DNA from: Flavobacterium terrigena
Lineage (GTDB): Bacteria; Bacteroidota; Bacteroidia; Flavobacteriales; Flavobacteriaceae
Length of the DNA: 64,000 nucleotides
Reading direction: 5' to 3'
NCBI RefSeq assembly: GCF_900108955.1
Contig: NZ_FNYA01000006.1
Coordinates: 62,001 to 126,000 of the forward strand
The notes beneath the pieces are model-generated. The model saw only the letters and a list, made by a program, of their open reading frames with translations, was not told where the DNA came from and did no database searches. Positions 52,517-61,418 of the stretch are shown piece after piece. The stretch's first letter is position 1, and every line of letters starts with the position of its first letter. A program made the position numbers and the translations under genes.

Positions 52517-53551
52517 TTGAAACTTTTCATACATAAAGTCCTAAACTGGGAATATTGGCCATTTGGAGTTGTTTATTTTCCGATATTTTTTCTTTGGGTT
52601 TATTATTCGATAAAAGCAAAAACGATATTTTTCTTCAATGCAGCCAATCCAAAAATTAAAAATGGCGGATTTATGAATGAAAGTAAAATTGAAATTTATG
52701 ATTTAATTCCGCAACAATATTATCCAAAAACGTCAATAATAAGAGAAAGAACACCAATTGAAGCCGTTTTAAAAGAATTTAATGAGTCGAACTTTAATTT
52801 TCCACTGATTTTAAAACCAGATACGGGTTTGAGAGGAAATGGTGTAAAAAAAGTAGTTAATTTAGAAGAGCTAAAAGAATATCACGCTAAAGCCGATTTT
52901 GATTTTTTAATACAAGATGTGATTCCGTTTGAAAATGAAGTTGGGATTTTTTATGTGAAATTACCGAATGAAGCAAAAGGGAAAATTACTGGAATTGTTT
53001 CTAAAGAGTATCTAATTGTTGAAGGTGATGGAGTCAGTACAATTGAGCAATTAATCAAACAAACTCCGAGATTTGAATTTCAGCTAAAAGCTTTACAGAA
53101 AGAATATAAAAACAAATTACTTAAAGTATTGCTTAAAGGTGAAAAAATGAATTTAGTACCATATGGAAATCATGCTCGTGGCGCGAAATTCATAGATTCT
53201 AGTCATTTAATTTCTGAAAAATTGACCAATGTAATTGAAAATATAAGTGCAAATATTTCTGAATTCTATTTCGGACGATTTGATATTATGTACAACACTT
53301 TTGATGAATTAGAAAACGGTGAAAATTTCTCTATCGTTGAATTAAATGGAAGTGGGAGTGAACCTACACATATTTATGATCCAAAACATTCTATCTTTTT
53401 CGCTTGGAAAGAATTAGCACGACATATTGGTTATATTTACAAAATTGGAAAACATAATAACGATAATGGTTTTAAATTCTTAGGTTATAAAGAAGGAATG
53501 AAAGAATACCACGAACATATCGAATGTTTGAGTAAAATTATAAAGGTTTAA
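52517..53551 (+). CDS. ATP-grasp protein, D-Ala-D-Ala ligase-like
   Basis: 344 aa with a TTG start (no ATG nearby and an in-frame stop upstream; the first internal Met is at residue 53). The ATP-grasp core is seen as FPLILKPDTGLRGNGVKKV (about 95-113) and the metal-binding end FSIVELNGSGSEPTHIYDP (about 272-290). The first 35 residues contain a hydrophobic segment, suggesting membrane attachment. The substrate (peptide ligation) is unknown. Confidence 0.8.
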   Translation: MKLFIHKVLNWEYWPFGVVYFPIFFLWVYYSIKAKTIFFFNAANPKIKNGGFMNESKIEIYDLIPQQYYPKTSIIRERTPIEAVLKEFNESNFNFPLILKPDTGLRGNGVKKVVNLEELKEYHAKADFDFLIQDVIPFENEVGIFYVKLPNEAKGKITGIVSKEYLIVEGDGVSTIEQLIKQTPRFEFQLKALQKEYKNKLLKVLLKGEKMNLVPYGNHARGAKFIDSSHLISEKLTNVIENISANISEFYFGRFDIMYNTFDELENGENFSIVELNGSGSEPTHIYDPKHSIFFAWKELARHIGYIYKIGKHNNDNGFKFLGYKEGMKEYHEHIECLSKIIKV

Positions 53552-53553
53552 TT

Positions 53554-54195
53554 TTGAAAATTTTAAAAAACATATTAGTTGGTTTCGCCGTAAGTTTTAT
53601 TGGCTCTATTCCTTTGGGATATCTTAATTTATTTGGCTATCAGATTTATTCTGCATCCGATTTTAATCAACTAAATTTATATTTATTAGGCGTTTTGTTT
53701 GTAGAAGCGATTGTGATTTATTCGACTTTAAAATTGTCTTCAAAAGTCGCTATGAATCCAAAATGGAAAAATTATATTTCTATTTTTTCGTTCATTTTTT
53801 TACTAGGAATTGCCATTTTAACTTATAATTCCGCTTCAAATGAGAGTAATTCTTTAGAAAAATACAATTCTTATTTAAGTTATTCTGCGATAATTTCAGG
53901 TGTGATTTTAAGTTGTCTTAATTTTGCTCAAATTCCGTTTTGGATGAGTTGGAATTTGTATTTAACCAATGAAAAATACATCTTTATTGAAAATAAAAAA
54001 GAGCTTTTCTATGTTTTAGGAACTGTAATGGGAACTTATTTCGGAATGTTAGCCATAATTTTTTCAATACAAGCCGCAAAAAATAAAGATTATATCTCAC
54101 CAACCTTTTTCTCTAAATATATTTGGGTTATTTTTTTGGCTTTAGCTATTTTTCAATTGTTTCAAATTGTTAGAGATAAAATAAAAACAAAATAA
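53554..54195 (+). CDS. Integral membrane protein, LysE-like
   Basis: 213 aa with TTG start two bases after the ATP-grasp stop. Six hydrophobic segments (about 6-28, 42-62, 75-93, 112-133, 151-172 and 188-206). The start ILVGFAVSFIGSIPLGYLNLFGYQIY looks like the LysE/RhtB-type first helix. A translocator is possible; no substrate is evident. It is coupled to the ATP-grasp gene. Confidence 0.6.
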   Translation: MKILKNILVGFAVSFIGSIPLGYLNLFGYQIYSASDFNQLNLYLLGVLFVEAIVIYSTLKLSSKVAMNPKWKNYISIFSFIFLLGIAILTYNSASNESNSLEKYNSYLSYSAIISGVILSCLNFAQIPFWMSWNLYLTNEKYIFIENKKELFYVLGTVMGTYFGMLAIIFSIQAAKNKDYISPTFFSKYIWVIFLALAIFQLFQIVRDKIKTK

Positions 54196-54358
54196 CATTT
54201 ATTTCAGAAATGTTTTACGTAACCCATAACCGTAAATGCTTAACTTTAAGTAATATAAGTTTTGTAGTGAAATTGCCTATATAAATCTGTTTTTAGAAAT
54301 AATACGTATATTAAAGAGTAGTTCTTAATTAAAAGAATATAAATTAAATTTTACGTTT

Positions 54359-54769
54359 ATGAAAAAGATTCTAGCTCTTCAGATACTATTGTTTGTAATT
54401 ATTTCTTGCGAAAAAGAAGGAGAATTTGCACAGACTAATAATCAAACAATTAATTTAAACTCGGCTGTTTTATTAAAAACGGGCCAGTTTACTACAACTT
54501 CAGGAATTTCTGGTTCTGGGAATGTGAATATTTATTCGGTAAATAATCAACGTAAATTGATTTTAGAAAATTATACTATTGAAAATGGCCCCGATTTAAA
54601 AGTATATCTTTCCACAACTGACGCGCCAAATACATTTGTGAATTTAGGAAATTTAGATGTAGAAACTGTTTATACAATTCCTAATTCAGTTGATTTGAAT
54701 GTATATAAATATGTCTTAATTCATTGTCAGCAATTCAATCACTTGTATGCAATTGCTCTTTTAAATTAA
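54359..54769 (+). CDS. DM13-domain lipoprotein
   Basis: 136 aa. Lipobox at residues 13-17 (VIISC). DM13 domain at about 35-130 with GQFTTTSGISGSGNVNIY, ENYTIENGPDLKVYLS and a conserved cysteine in VLIHCQQFNHLYAIA. DM13 is proposed as a cytochrome-like or redox domain in the cell envelope. The gene starts after a 163-bp intergenic gap with no identified promoter. Confidence 0.85.
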   Translation: MKKILALQILLFVIISCEKEGEFAQTNNQTINLNSAVLLKTGQFTTTSGISGSGNVNIYSVNNQRKLILENYTIENGPDLKVYLSTTDAPNTFVNLGNLDVETVYTIPNSVDLNVYKYVLIHCQQFNHLYAIALLN

Positions 54770-54774
54770 TTTGT

Positions 54775-55671
54775 ATGAAAAAAATAGTATACATTTTAAT
54801 CATGTTAATTGGTTGTAATAGTTTTAGTCAAGGTTGTAGTGATGCAGGAATTTGTTCCATCGGAAACGGTTTTTCTTCTGCTATTGATTCTTCAAAAAAT
54901 CAAATTGAAGTTGGGAATATTTTTGGAAAAGGATTAGAAGATGTTACCTATATTTCGCCATATATTTCATATACAAGAGTATTTAACACACATTTTTCAT
55001 TAACTACAAAAATAACTTACTCGCAAGCTTCTGGGAGTTTTGGAACTCGAGGAAATATTGGTGATGCTTTTCTTGTTGGAAATTATAAATTTTTAGAGAA
55101 AAACAACAAACAATGGAGTTCTCTTTTAGGAATTAAAATTCCGTTTACTGGAAGCAATGACAAAATAAATAATTTCTCTATTCCGATGGATTATCAATCG
55201 AGTTTAGGAACATATGATTTATTTTTAGGAGCAGATTTTAAATATAAAAAATGGAATTTTAATTCCACTATTCAAATTCCAGTAATTAATTCTAATGCGA
55301 ATTCTTATTTTGATGAATATTCCGCTTCAAATGATTTCCCAACGACAAATTTATTTGAAAGAAAATCTGATGTTTTGTTTAGAAGTATGTATACTTTCAA
55401 ATCGAAAAACGAAAAATTTACGTATAAGCCGAATTTTCTTTTCATTTATCATTTAGGAAATGATTCTTACGAAGATATTTTTGGAAACCGTCAAAAAATT
55501 AAAGATTCAGAAGGATTAACCATTAATGCGAATTTGATTTCGAATTATAAGATTAATGAGACGAATAAAATTGAACTATCAATAGCTTTCCCTGTCGTTT
55601 ATAGAGAAATTAGACCTGATGGATTAACCAGATCAGTCACTTTAGGAATTAATTATAAATATTCATTTTAA
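54775..55671 (+). CDS. Outer-membrane beta-barrel protein
   Basis: 298 aa, start ATG 54775 (MKKIVYILIMLIGCNSFSQ) rather than 54724. Signal peptide cleaved near residue 19; the mature start has CSDAGICSIG. The rest alternates as a beta-barrel with NYKYSF at the C-terminus. Downstream of the DM13 gene by 5 bp. No specific family recognised; a metal or organic-acid related role is possible from the neighbours. Confidence 0.75.
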   Translation: MKKIVYILIMLIGCNSFSQGCSDAGICSIGNGFSSAIDSSKNQIEVGNIFGKGLEDVTYISPYISYTRVFNTHFSLTTKITYSQASGSFGTRGNIGDAFLVGNYKFLEKNNKQWSSLLGIKIPFTGSNDKINNFSIPMDYQSSLGTYDLFLGADFKYKKWNFNSTIQIPVINSNANSYFDEYSASNDFPTTNLFERKSDVLFRSMYTFKSKNEKFTYKPNFLFIYHLGNDSYEDIFGNRQKIKDSEGLTINANLISNYKINETNKIELSIAFPVVYREIRPDGLTRSVTLGINYKYSF

Positions 55672-55682
55672 AAAACAATATT

Positions 55683-56141
55683 ATGAAATTCAAATTATCA
55701 ACACTAGCATTTTTTGTAGTTTTTGTCGTTTTTTCTCAAAATCAAGCCAAAAGAACTGCAGAATTTAATTTAGAAAAGAAAGTGGCTATTCAAGGTTATG
55801 ATCCTGTTGGCTATTTTAAACAAAATAAAGCCATAAAAGGAAAGAAAGAAATTGCTACAAATTATGAAGGTGTAATTTACTATTTTTCATCAGTAGAAAA
55901 TAAAAACTTATTTATAAAAACACCAGCAAAATATGAACCTCAATATGGTGGTTGGTGCGCTTATGCCATGGGAGATTCTGGTGATAAAGTAGAAATTAAT
56001 CCAGAAACATTTAAAATTATTGATGGTAAATTATTTTTATTTTACAATGCTTATTTCAATAATACGTTAAAAAGCTGGAATAAAAATGAAGCTTCGTTAA
56101 AAGCTAAAGCAGACGCAAATTGGAAAAAAGTAATTAAATAA
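55683..56141 (+). CDS. YHS domain-containing secreted protein
   Basis: 152 aa. Signal peptide MKFKLSTLAFFVVFVVFSQ. The YHS-like core is at about 30-100: VAIQGYDPVGYFKQNKAIKG, YYFSSVENKNLFIKTPAKYEPQYGGWCAY. The family occurs near metal transport and methane/ammonia oxidation systems; it is proposed to bind metal. It sits between an OM protein and a DoxX-like gene. Confidence 0.85.
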   Translation: MKFKLSTLAFFVVFVVFSQNQAKRTAEFNLEKKVAIQGYDPVGYFKQNKAIKGKKEIATNYEGVIYYFSSVENKNLFIKTPAKYEPQYGGWCAYAMGDSGDKVEINPETFKIIDGKLFLFYNAYFNNTLKSWNKNEASLKAKADANWKKVIK

Positions 56142-56149
56142 CACTAAAA

Positions 56150-56548
56150 ATGAGACATTTCATCATCCTTTTAAAAGTAATTGTAGCAGTGATTTTACTA
56201 CAAACTTTATATTTTAAATTTTCAGGAAGTACAGAATCGATTTATATTTTTGAAAAACTAGGAGCGGAACCAATTGGAAGAATAGGCTCTGGAATAATTG
56301 AATTAATTGCTTCGATTTTACTTTTTATAGATAAAACGAGGTTCTATGCAGCATTAACTGTTGTTGGAACCATGTTAGGAGCGATTATTTCACATTTATT
56401 TATACTTGGAATTGAAGTAATGAATGATGGAGGAACGTTGTTTGTATTAGCTTTAATCGCTTTGATTTCTAGTTTAATTATTGCTTTTTATTATATTGCA
56501 GATTTAAAAAAACTGAATAATAAAACAATAAATTCTTTTTTTAATTAA
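56150..56548 (+). CDS. DoxX-like membrane protein
   Basis: 132 aa, four transmembrane helices. Contains YFKFSGSTESIYIFEKLGAEP, as in DoxX/DoxD-like proteins. Probably transfers electrons in the membrane. It ends the plus-strand group and converges with the 56551 exonuclease with only 2 bp between stop codons. Confidence 0.8.
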   Translation: MRHFIILLKVIVAVILLQTLYFKFSGSTESIYIFEKLGAEPIGRIGSGIIELIASILLFIDKTRFYAALTVVGTMLGAIISHLFILGIEVMNDGGTLFVLALIALISSLIIAFYYIADLKKLNNKTINSFFN

Positions 56549-56550
56549 GT

Positions 56551-57138
56551 CTATTTTATTCCTAATTTATCTTTCATTTTCAAAAACAACAAAGCGATAG
56601 AATAAGCATCGTCAGCAACTGAATTTCGATTGCTCATAGCAACATTCAATGATTTACTCATTTCTTCTAAAGAATACTTTTTTTCATTTGTATCTTTAAT
56701 TTTATTAAACATTGCTTCTATATCAAAAGCTTCGTTTCTGATATTGCCCAGTTTCATTCTACTTAAGGCTTCATTTAGCATTTCAATATCAAAATCTATA
56801 CGATGACCAATTAAAATGGAATTACTTAAGTAGTTTAATAAGGTTTCAACGGCATTATTTTCGAATACTTTTTCAATTTTACTTACCGAAATAAATTCAT
56901 TATCGATATCTAATTCGGTGTGTCTTTTGTGAATAATGAAAATTTCAAAAGAATCTTTAATAATAATTCTGTTATCAATAACTGAAGTTGCTGCAATGGA
57001 CATAATTACATCTTTTTCAGTATCTAAACCAGATGTTTCCATGCTAATTACCACATATTTTGTTGCCGGGTTCTTAAAAGAATCGGTATATTTTTTCCAA
57101 AATTCAGGATATTCCTTATTAAATAATTTTGATAGCAT
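56551..57138 (-). CDS. DnaQ-like 3'-5' exonuclease
   Basis: 195 aa. Exo I is unusual: VVISMETSGLDTEKDVIMSIA at about residue 28 has Met-Glu where D-x-E (usually D-T-E-T-T-G) is expected, so the first catalytic Asp appears replaced by serine or methionine (Ser-Met-Glu). Exo II is seen as LIGHRIDFDIEML (about 110-122), Exo III as NSVADDAYSIALLFL (about 172). The gene follows the DUF294 protein with a 5-bp gap. This pair is found near acs/actP and CrbS-like genes in other bacteria, suggesting an accessory of the acetate system. Confidence 0.85.
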   Translation of the reverse strand: MLSKLFNKEYPEFWKKYTDSFKNPATKYVVISMETSGLDTEKDVIMSIAATSVIDNRIIIKDSFEIFIIHKRHTELDIDNEFISVSKIEKVFENNAVETLLNYLSNSILIGHRIDFDIEMLNEALSRMKLGNIRNEAFDIEAMFNKIKDTNEKKYSLEEMSKSLNVAMSNRNSVADDAYSIALLFLKMKDKLGIK

Positions 57139-57143
57139 ATGGT

Positions 57144-59057
57144 TTATGAAAATCTAGTTAATTTGTATTTATCTTTGATTAAATCGATAATATCATCAAT
57201 ATCACCTAATGATTTTTTCAATTCTTCTTTATCAATTTTTGATAATTTAGTGGTGTCAATAAAAGCACCATCATTATCATTAATAATTCCTTCTCTTGTT
57301 CTAAATTCTTGCAATTTGATATAATTTTCAGCAAAATCTAGGTATTTTTCAGCATTTTTAGCGTCAGTTATCGCCATTTGCTTGAATCGTAAAAAGGTAT
57401 TATTTACACCTTTTAAGTTATGACTTAAAGCGAAAATTCGAGCTGCATCAATGTAAAATTGCAAACCTTTTTGCTTTAAATTGAATTGATCTTTATGTAC
57501 TCCGTTTTCTTCCACTGCAAATTTCTTAAAAAAGGTGAGTGGTGGTGGCGATTTTAATAATTGATTTCCAATATAATCGAAAAATATTTTATTGTTGGCT
57601 AAACTCTGATGAATGGCAATTTCTAATGAATCTTTAATCTTCGTTTCACCATAAATGTATTCGAAATCGAAGAAAATTCCACTAAAATCAGACATATTTT
57701 CACCTGGAGATTTAATACAACTGCTATAAATTGCTGTAAAATCAGATAATGATTTACACCATTTGATATTACTAGCCAAATGATCAAAAGGACAAGGTTT
57801 GTATCCGAATAATTCCATATTTGAAATGACCATTTTCGCTAATTGTACGAAATAAAACTTCACGTCACGGTGTTTTTCAGCCGCAACATCCTCATACACA
57901 ATCATATTGTCTTGATCACTCAAAACCAATTGTTCTTTACGACCTTGACTTCCTAATGCCAACCAAACAAAACGGGCAGGAGGTGAGCCTAATTTGTCAA
58001 TACATAATTTAATACATTGTTGAATAATTGTATGTAAAATTCCGCCAGCTGTGTTATTGATGTGGAAAATTGGAATATTCTTAGTAAACGAATTCTGTAT
58101 GACAAATAAATATTTAGAATGTATGTATTTTAATTCCTCGAAATTCTTTGCATTTCTAATTTCATCAATTAAAACTCCAGGATTATTTGATTGCGATTTT
58201 ATAATGTCACGTTCAGAAATCATTCCTTTAACACGAGTGTTTTCGGTGCCATCTTCAGTAACTAATAAATAATCAGTGTCGTTTTTTAGTAATAATAATT
58301 GGGCTTCAGCCACAGAAATTGTTTCTTCAACTATTGTTACATTTTGTTGCATAATAGTGGTGCAATCGGCATCCAAATTAATAATTCCAAAAGCAATTTT
58401 CTTTTTAAAATCGGCATCCGTAATTAAGCCATTAATTCTAGCGTTATTAGTAACAATAGCATAAGATTTATTGGATTCTACCATTTTTTTGGCTACAGTA
58501 GAAATACTTGTATGAATAGTAACTAAGAGCGGATTTTTATCATAATCTAATTCTTGAAAATACGAAAAATCTGTCATTTCTGATTCAGAACCCGCTTCAG
58601 AAATAGCTTTTAAAGTTTGATAGTTTTCACCCGTTGATTTAGATTGTTCTGTAAAACTTTCTAAGAAGTAATCCATTACAACAGAATATTTTGCCAATAA
58701 TGGTTTAAATAAAACAATTGGAATAGCATAAACTACTGCATCTTCATTTGCGATAGAATTTAAAGAATAATTATTTTTCGCAAAAAACGGACGTAATCCA
58801 AAAATAGAACCCACATAACATTTAGAGACTAAAGTTTCTTGAGCATCAATAATTTTTGTTAAATGAATAATTCCTGAATTTACGATATAGAAATTTTTAT
58901 GTAATTCATCATTTATTTTGAATAATCGTTTCGATTTTTCTAAATAAATAACTTCGCTTTGAGAAGCAATATCCAATAAGTCGCTGTATTGTACAGTTTT
59001 AAACGGATCGTATTGCTGTAAAAAGTCTACAATATTTTCTGCAAAAGTATTCTTCAT
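57144..59057 (-). CDS. DUF294 nucleotidyltransferase-like protein with cyclic-nucleotide-binding and CBS domains
   Basis: 637 aa. Cyclic-nucleotide-binding-like domain at about 30-140 (VIYLEKSKRLFKINDELHKNFYIVNSG). A pair of CBS domains follows (about 175-290, with ITDADFKKK and KGMISERDI). A DUF294 putative nucleotidyltransferase core is at about 300-460 (GSQGRKEQLVLSDQDNMIVYED, with GSQGR and DQD ligands), then a C-terminal helical region. The same architecture in other bacteria is linked with acetate transport and activation genes. Confidence 0.9.
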   Translation of the reverse strand: MKNTFAENIVDFLQQYDPFKTVQYSDLLDIASQSEVIYLEKSKRLFKINDELHKNFYIVNSGIIHLTKIIDAQETLVSKCYVGSIFGLRPFFAKNNYSLNSIANEDAVVYAIPIVLFKPLLAKYSVVMDYFLESFTEQSKSTGENYQTLKAISEAGSESEMTDFSYFQELDYDKNPLLVTIHTSISTVAKKMVESNKSYAIVTNNARINGLITDADFKKKIAFGIINLDADCTTIMQQNVTIVEETISVAEAQLLLLKNDTDYLLVTEDGTENTRVKGMISERDIIKSQSNNPGVLIDEIRNAKNFEELKYIHSKYLFVIQNSFTKNIPIFHINNTAGGILHTIIQQCIKLCIDKLGSPPARFVWLALGSQGRKEQLVLSDQDNMIVYEDVAAEKHRDVKFYFVQLAKMVISNMELFGYKPCPFDHLASNIKWCKSLSDFTAIYSSCIKSPGENMSDFSGIFFDFEYIYGETKIKDSLEIAIHQSLANNKIFFDYIGNQLLKSPPPLTFFKKFAVEENGVHKDQFNLKQKGLQFYIDAARIFALSHNLKGVNNTFLRFKQMAITDAKNAEKYLDFAENYIKLQEFRTREGIINDNDGAFIDTTKLSKIDKEELKKSLGDIDDIIDLIKDKYKLTRFS

Positions 59058-59318
59058 AATAGGAGTAGTAAATACATCTCAAATTTAAACAAATATATCA
59101 ATAGTTAAAGACTTAATTTAAAATATTCTATTTTAGTTATATTCACTGTATTTTGTTCATTTTTTACCTCAAAACCTAAATAATATAACGTTTGTAAATA
59201 TTTCGTAAATAATGTTCATGAATTAAAAAAAGAAAAGGATAAATTCCAACTATTAAAAGTTATTCAAATAGTTTTAAAAAAATATCTCTAATTTTGTAAG
59301 AAATAAAACTACTTTCTT

Positions 59319-60659
59319 TTGAAAAATATCCTAATCATTGATGACGAAGAAAAACTTCGTGGACTTCTTGGTCGAATTGTAAAATCAGAAGGATTTGATG
59401 TCATTGAAGCACCAGATTTAAAATCTGGTTTCAAAAAATTGGAGCATAACGATATTGATGTGGTGCTTTGTGATGTGAAACTTCCAGATGGAAATGGGGT
59501 CGATTTTCTTCAAAAAATAAAAGCTAATTTTCCTCTTACAGAGGTTATTCTTTTAACAGCTTATGGCAATATTTCAGATGGCGTTCAAGCTATGAAAAAT
59601 GGCGCTTTTGATTATATTGTTAAAGGCGATGACAATGACAAAATTATTCCATTACTTTACAAAGCAATAGAAAAAGTTCAATTACAAAAGAAAGTCAAAC
59701 AACTCGAAAAAAGAATTTCCGATAAATATTCTTTTGATACAATTATAGGAAAATCAAAAGCCATTGAACAAGTTATTGATTTGGCTAAAAAAGTTGCAAA
59801 AACCAATTCAACTGTATTGTTAACAGGTGAAACGGGAACTGGTAAAGAAGTTTTTGCACAAGCTATTCATGAAAATAGTTCACATGCTAGTAAATCATTC
59901 GTTGCTTTAAATTGCAGTACTTTTAGTAAAGAAATTTTAGAAAGTGAATTATTCGGACATAAGCAAGGCGCTTTTACTGGAGCGATAAAAGATAAAAAAG
60001 GTTTTATTGAAGAAGCCAATGGCGGTACACTTTTTTTAGATGAAATTGGAGAAATGCCTTTAGAATTACAAGCAAAATTACTTCGTGTCTTGGAAACCAA
60101 TGAGTTTATTCCAATTGGTGATACTACACCAAAAAAATCAAATTTTCGTTTAATAGCAGCAACTAATAGAGATTTAAAAGAAGAAAGCGAAGCACATCGT
60201 TTTCGTTCCGATTTATATTTCCGATTAAATATTTTTGAAATCAATATTCCACCTTTAAGAGAAAGGGTTAAAGATATTGCTTCTTTGGTTCATTCTTTTG
60301 TAGATAAATTTTCATCTTCAATCAATAAAAAAACATTGCAAGTAGATGATAACTTTCTTCACAAATTAGAAGTGTATCATTGGCCAGGAAATGTTCGTGA
60401 GTTAAAAAATGTTATTGAAAGAGCAGTAATATTAGCTAATGACGACATATTAACAGTTGATGTGCTACCATATGAAATGCAACATCAATCGGATAATTCT
60501 ACCAAATCAATGTCTGCGTTTTCAATGAATAGCGTGGAAAAATTACATATTCAAAAAGTTTTAAATTATACCAAAGGTAATAAAGCAGAAACCGCAAGAT
60601 TGCTCGAAATAGGTATTGCTACTTTATATAGAAAATTAGACGAATATAATATTCAATAG
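59319..60659 (+). CDS. Sigma-54-dependent response regulator (NtrC family)
   Basis: 446 aa with a TTG start giving the canonical MKNILIIDDEEKLRG. Receiver domain with phospho-Asp at residue 52 (CDVKLPDGNG). AAA+ central domain: Walker A GETGTGKE at about 168, the sigma-54 contact loop GAFTGA at about 220, Walker B LFLDEIGE at about 235. C-terminal Fis-type HTH at about 415-446 (AETARLLEIGIATLYRKL). It activates RNA polymerase with sigma-54. No kinase is adjacent. It lies before the kdp operon, its likely target. Confidence 0.94.
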   Translation: MKNILIIDDEEKLRGLLGRIVKSEGFDVIEAPDLKSGFKKLEHNDIDVVLCDVKLPDGNGVDFLQKIKANFPLTEVILLTAYGNISDGVQAMKNGAFDYIVKGDDNDKIIPLLYKAIEKVQLQKKVKQLEKRISDKYSFDTIIGKSKAIEQVIDLAKKVAKTNSTVLLTGETGTGKEVFAQAIHENSSHASKSFVALNCSTFSKEILESELFGHKQGAFTGAIKDKKGFIEEANGGTLFLDEIGEMPLELQAKLLRVLETNEFIPIGDTTPKKSNFRLIAATNRDLKEESEAHRFRSDLYFRLNIFEINIPPLRERVKDIASLVHSFVDKFSSSINKKTLQVDDNFLHKLEVYHWPGNVRELKNVIERAVILANDDILTVDVLPYEMQHQSDNSTKSMSAFSMNSVEKLHIQKVLNYTKGNKAETARLLEIGIATLYRKLDEYNIQ

Positions 60660-60677
60660 ACAATCCTATCATTTTAA

Positions 60678-60707
60678 TAAAAGCCTATCATTTTGATAGG
60701 CTTTTTT
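60678..60707 (+). terminator. Terminator after the sigma-54 activator gene
   Basis: AAAGCCTATCA / TGATAGGCTTT around TTT, plus a T-run. Confidence 0.92.
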
Positions 60708-60714
60708 ATTGGTA

Positions 60715-60768
60715 CAAACTAGTGTGTAAACTATTATATCCTTGTTTCTCAAGAGTTTACTTAGTTTG
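60715..60768. promoter_or_regulatory. Inverted repeat, candidate enhancer site before the kdp operon
   Basis: CAAACTA plus GTAAACT (60715-60732) mirrored by AGTTTAC plus TAGTTTG (60754-60768), with differing inner spacers. Such palindromes 80-130 bp before a start are typical binding sites of NtrC-type activators; the activator gene is just upstream. Confidence 0.4.
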
Positions 60769-60788
60769 TTTTGTTTATGGAATACATT

Positions 60789-60804
60789 TTGGCATTAGCG
60801 ATGA
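60789..60804 (+). promoter_or_regulatory. Possible sigma-54 promoter
   Basis: TTGGCATTAGCGATGA partly fits TTGGCAC-N5-TTGCA: the -24 GG is good, while the -12 GC is replaced by GA, so only weak support. It lies about 22-35 bp before the start at 60826. Confidence 0.3.
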
Positions 60805-60825
60805 AGAATAAATAAATTCATCACT

Positions 60826-61107
60826 ATGAAAACTAAAATAAAAACTATTTACAAACAAGCCGAACGCTTTGCTGAGCTTACTAACAAAGCTATTGTTTCG
60901 GGAAACATTTCAAGAGCAAAAAAACTCTTAAACATAGCTGAAAACCTTTTAGTATCGGGAAGTAAGGAAACTAAAGAAGTGATTTCAACAGTTTACATCT
61001 ATTCTGTTTCCACATTTATGGAAATACGTCATTGTAGCATTTCAAATTTATTTCCTAAAACACTAAAAGCAGAATATGTGAAACAAATTAATGCCATTTC
61101 CGCATAA
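60826..61107 (+). CDS. Hypothetical protein upstream of kdp
   Basis: 93 aa, soluble, mostly helical (KTIYKQAERFAELTNKAIVSGNISRAKKLLNIAENLL). Unknown function. Flavobacterial genomes often carry such a small gene between the activator and kdpF; the same promoter could serve it. No domain recognised. Confidence 0.65.
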   Translation: MKTKIKTIYKQAERFAELTNKAIVSGNISRAKKLLNIAENLLVSGSKETKEVISTVYIYSVSTFMEIRHCSISNLFPKTLKAEYVKQINAISA

Positions 61108-61129
61108 ATTCTAATTTTAAATCCATTAT

Positions 61130-61216
61130 ATGATAAGTACAATTCTTTTACTCGCATTAGGAATTTTCCTTTTTGCAATTTGTTTTAAATCCGTCGAATT
61201 TTTTGAAAAAATCTAA
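61130..61216 (+). CDS. 28-residue single-span membrane micropeptide
   Basis: ATG to TAA: a hydrophobic helix (STILLLALGIFLFAICF) followed by a short charged tail. First of three short ORFs before kdpA. Could be an additional KdpF-like peptide. Confidence 0.55.
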   Translation: MISTILLLALGIFLFAICFKSVEFFEKI

Positions 61217-61219
61217 ATT

Positions 61220-61297
61220 ATGATAGCACTATTTATTGTCGCTTTAGCCGTTTTTGGCTATTTGGTTTATGTTTTAATTAAACCCGAAAAATTTTAA
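61220..61297 (+). CDS. kdpF: KdpF, small subunit of the potassium-transporting ATPase
   Basis: 25 aa, MIALFIVALAVFGYLVYVLI with the KPEKF tail typical of KdpF. KdpF is a single-helix stabiliser of the KdpABC complex. It starts 3 bp after the preceding micropeptide's stop. Confidence 0.8.
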   Translation: MIALFIVALAVFGYLVYVLIKPEKF

Positions 61298-61298
61298 A

Positions 61299-61412
61299 AT
61301 GAACAAGGCAAAATTTAAAGAAATTATACTAATTGCTTTTGCTTGGATAGTAGCATTTGCGATGGTTTACTTTGTTTATATGAAAGCCAAAATTTTATTA
61401 AATAACAAATAA
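61299..61412 (+). CDS. 37-residue single-span membrane micropeptide before kdpA
   Basis: MNKAKFKEIILIAFAWIVAF... one transmembrane helix flanked by lysines. It starts 1 bp after the kdpF stop and ends 6 bp before kdpA, so it is almost certainly in the same transcript. Family not recognised. Confidence 0.6.
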   Translation: MNKAKFKEIILIAFAWIVAFAMVYFVYMKAKILLNNK

Positions 61413-61418
61413 TTTATT

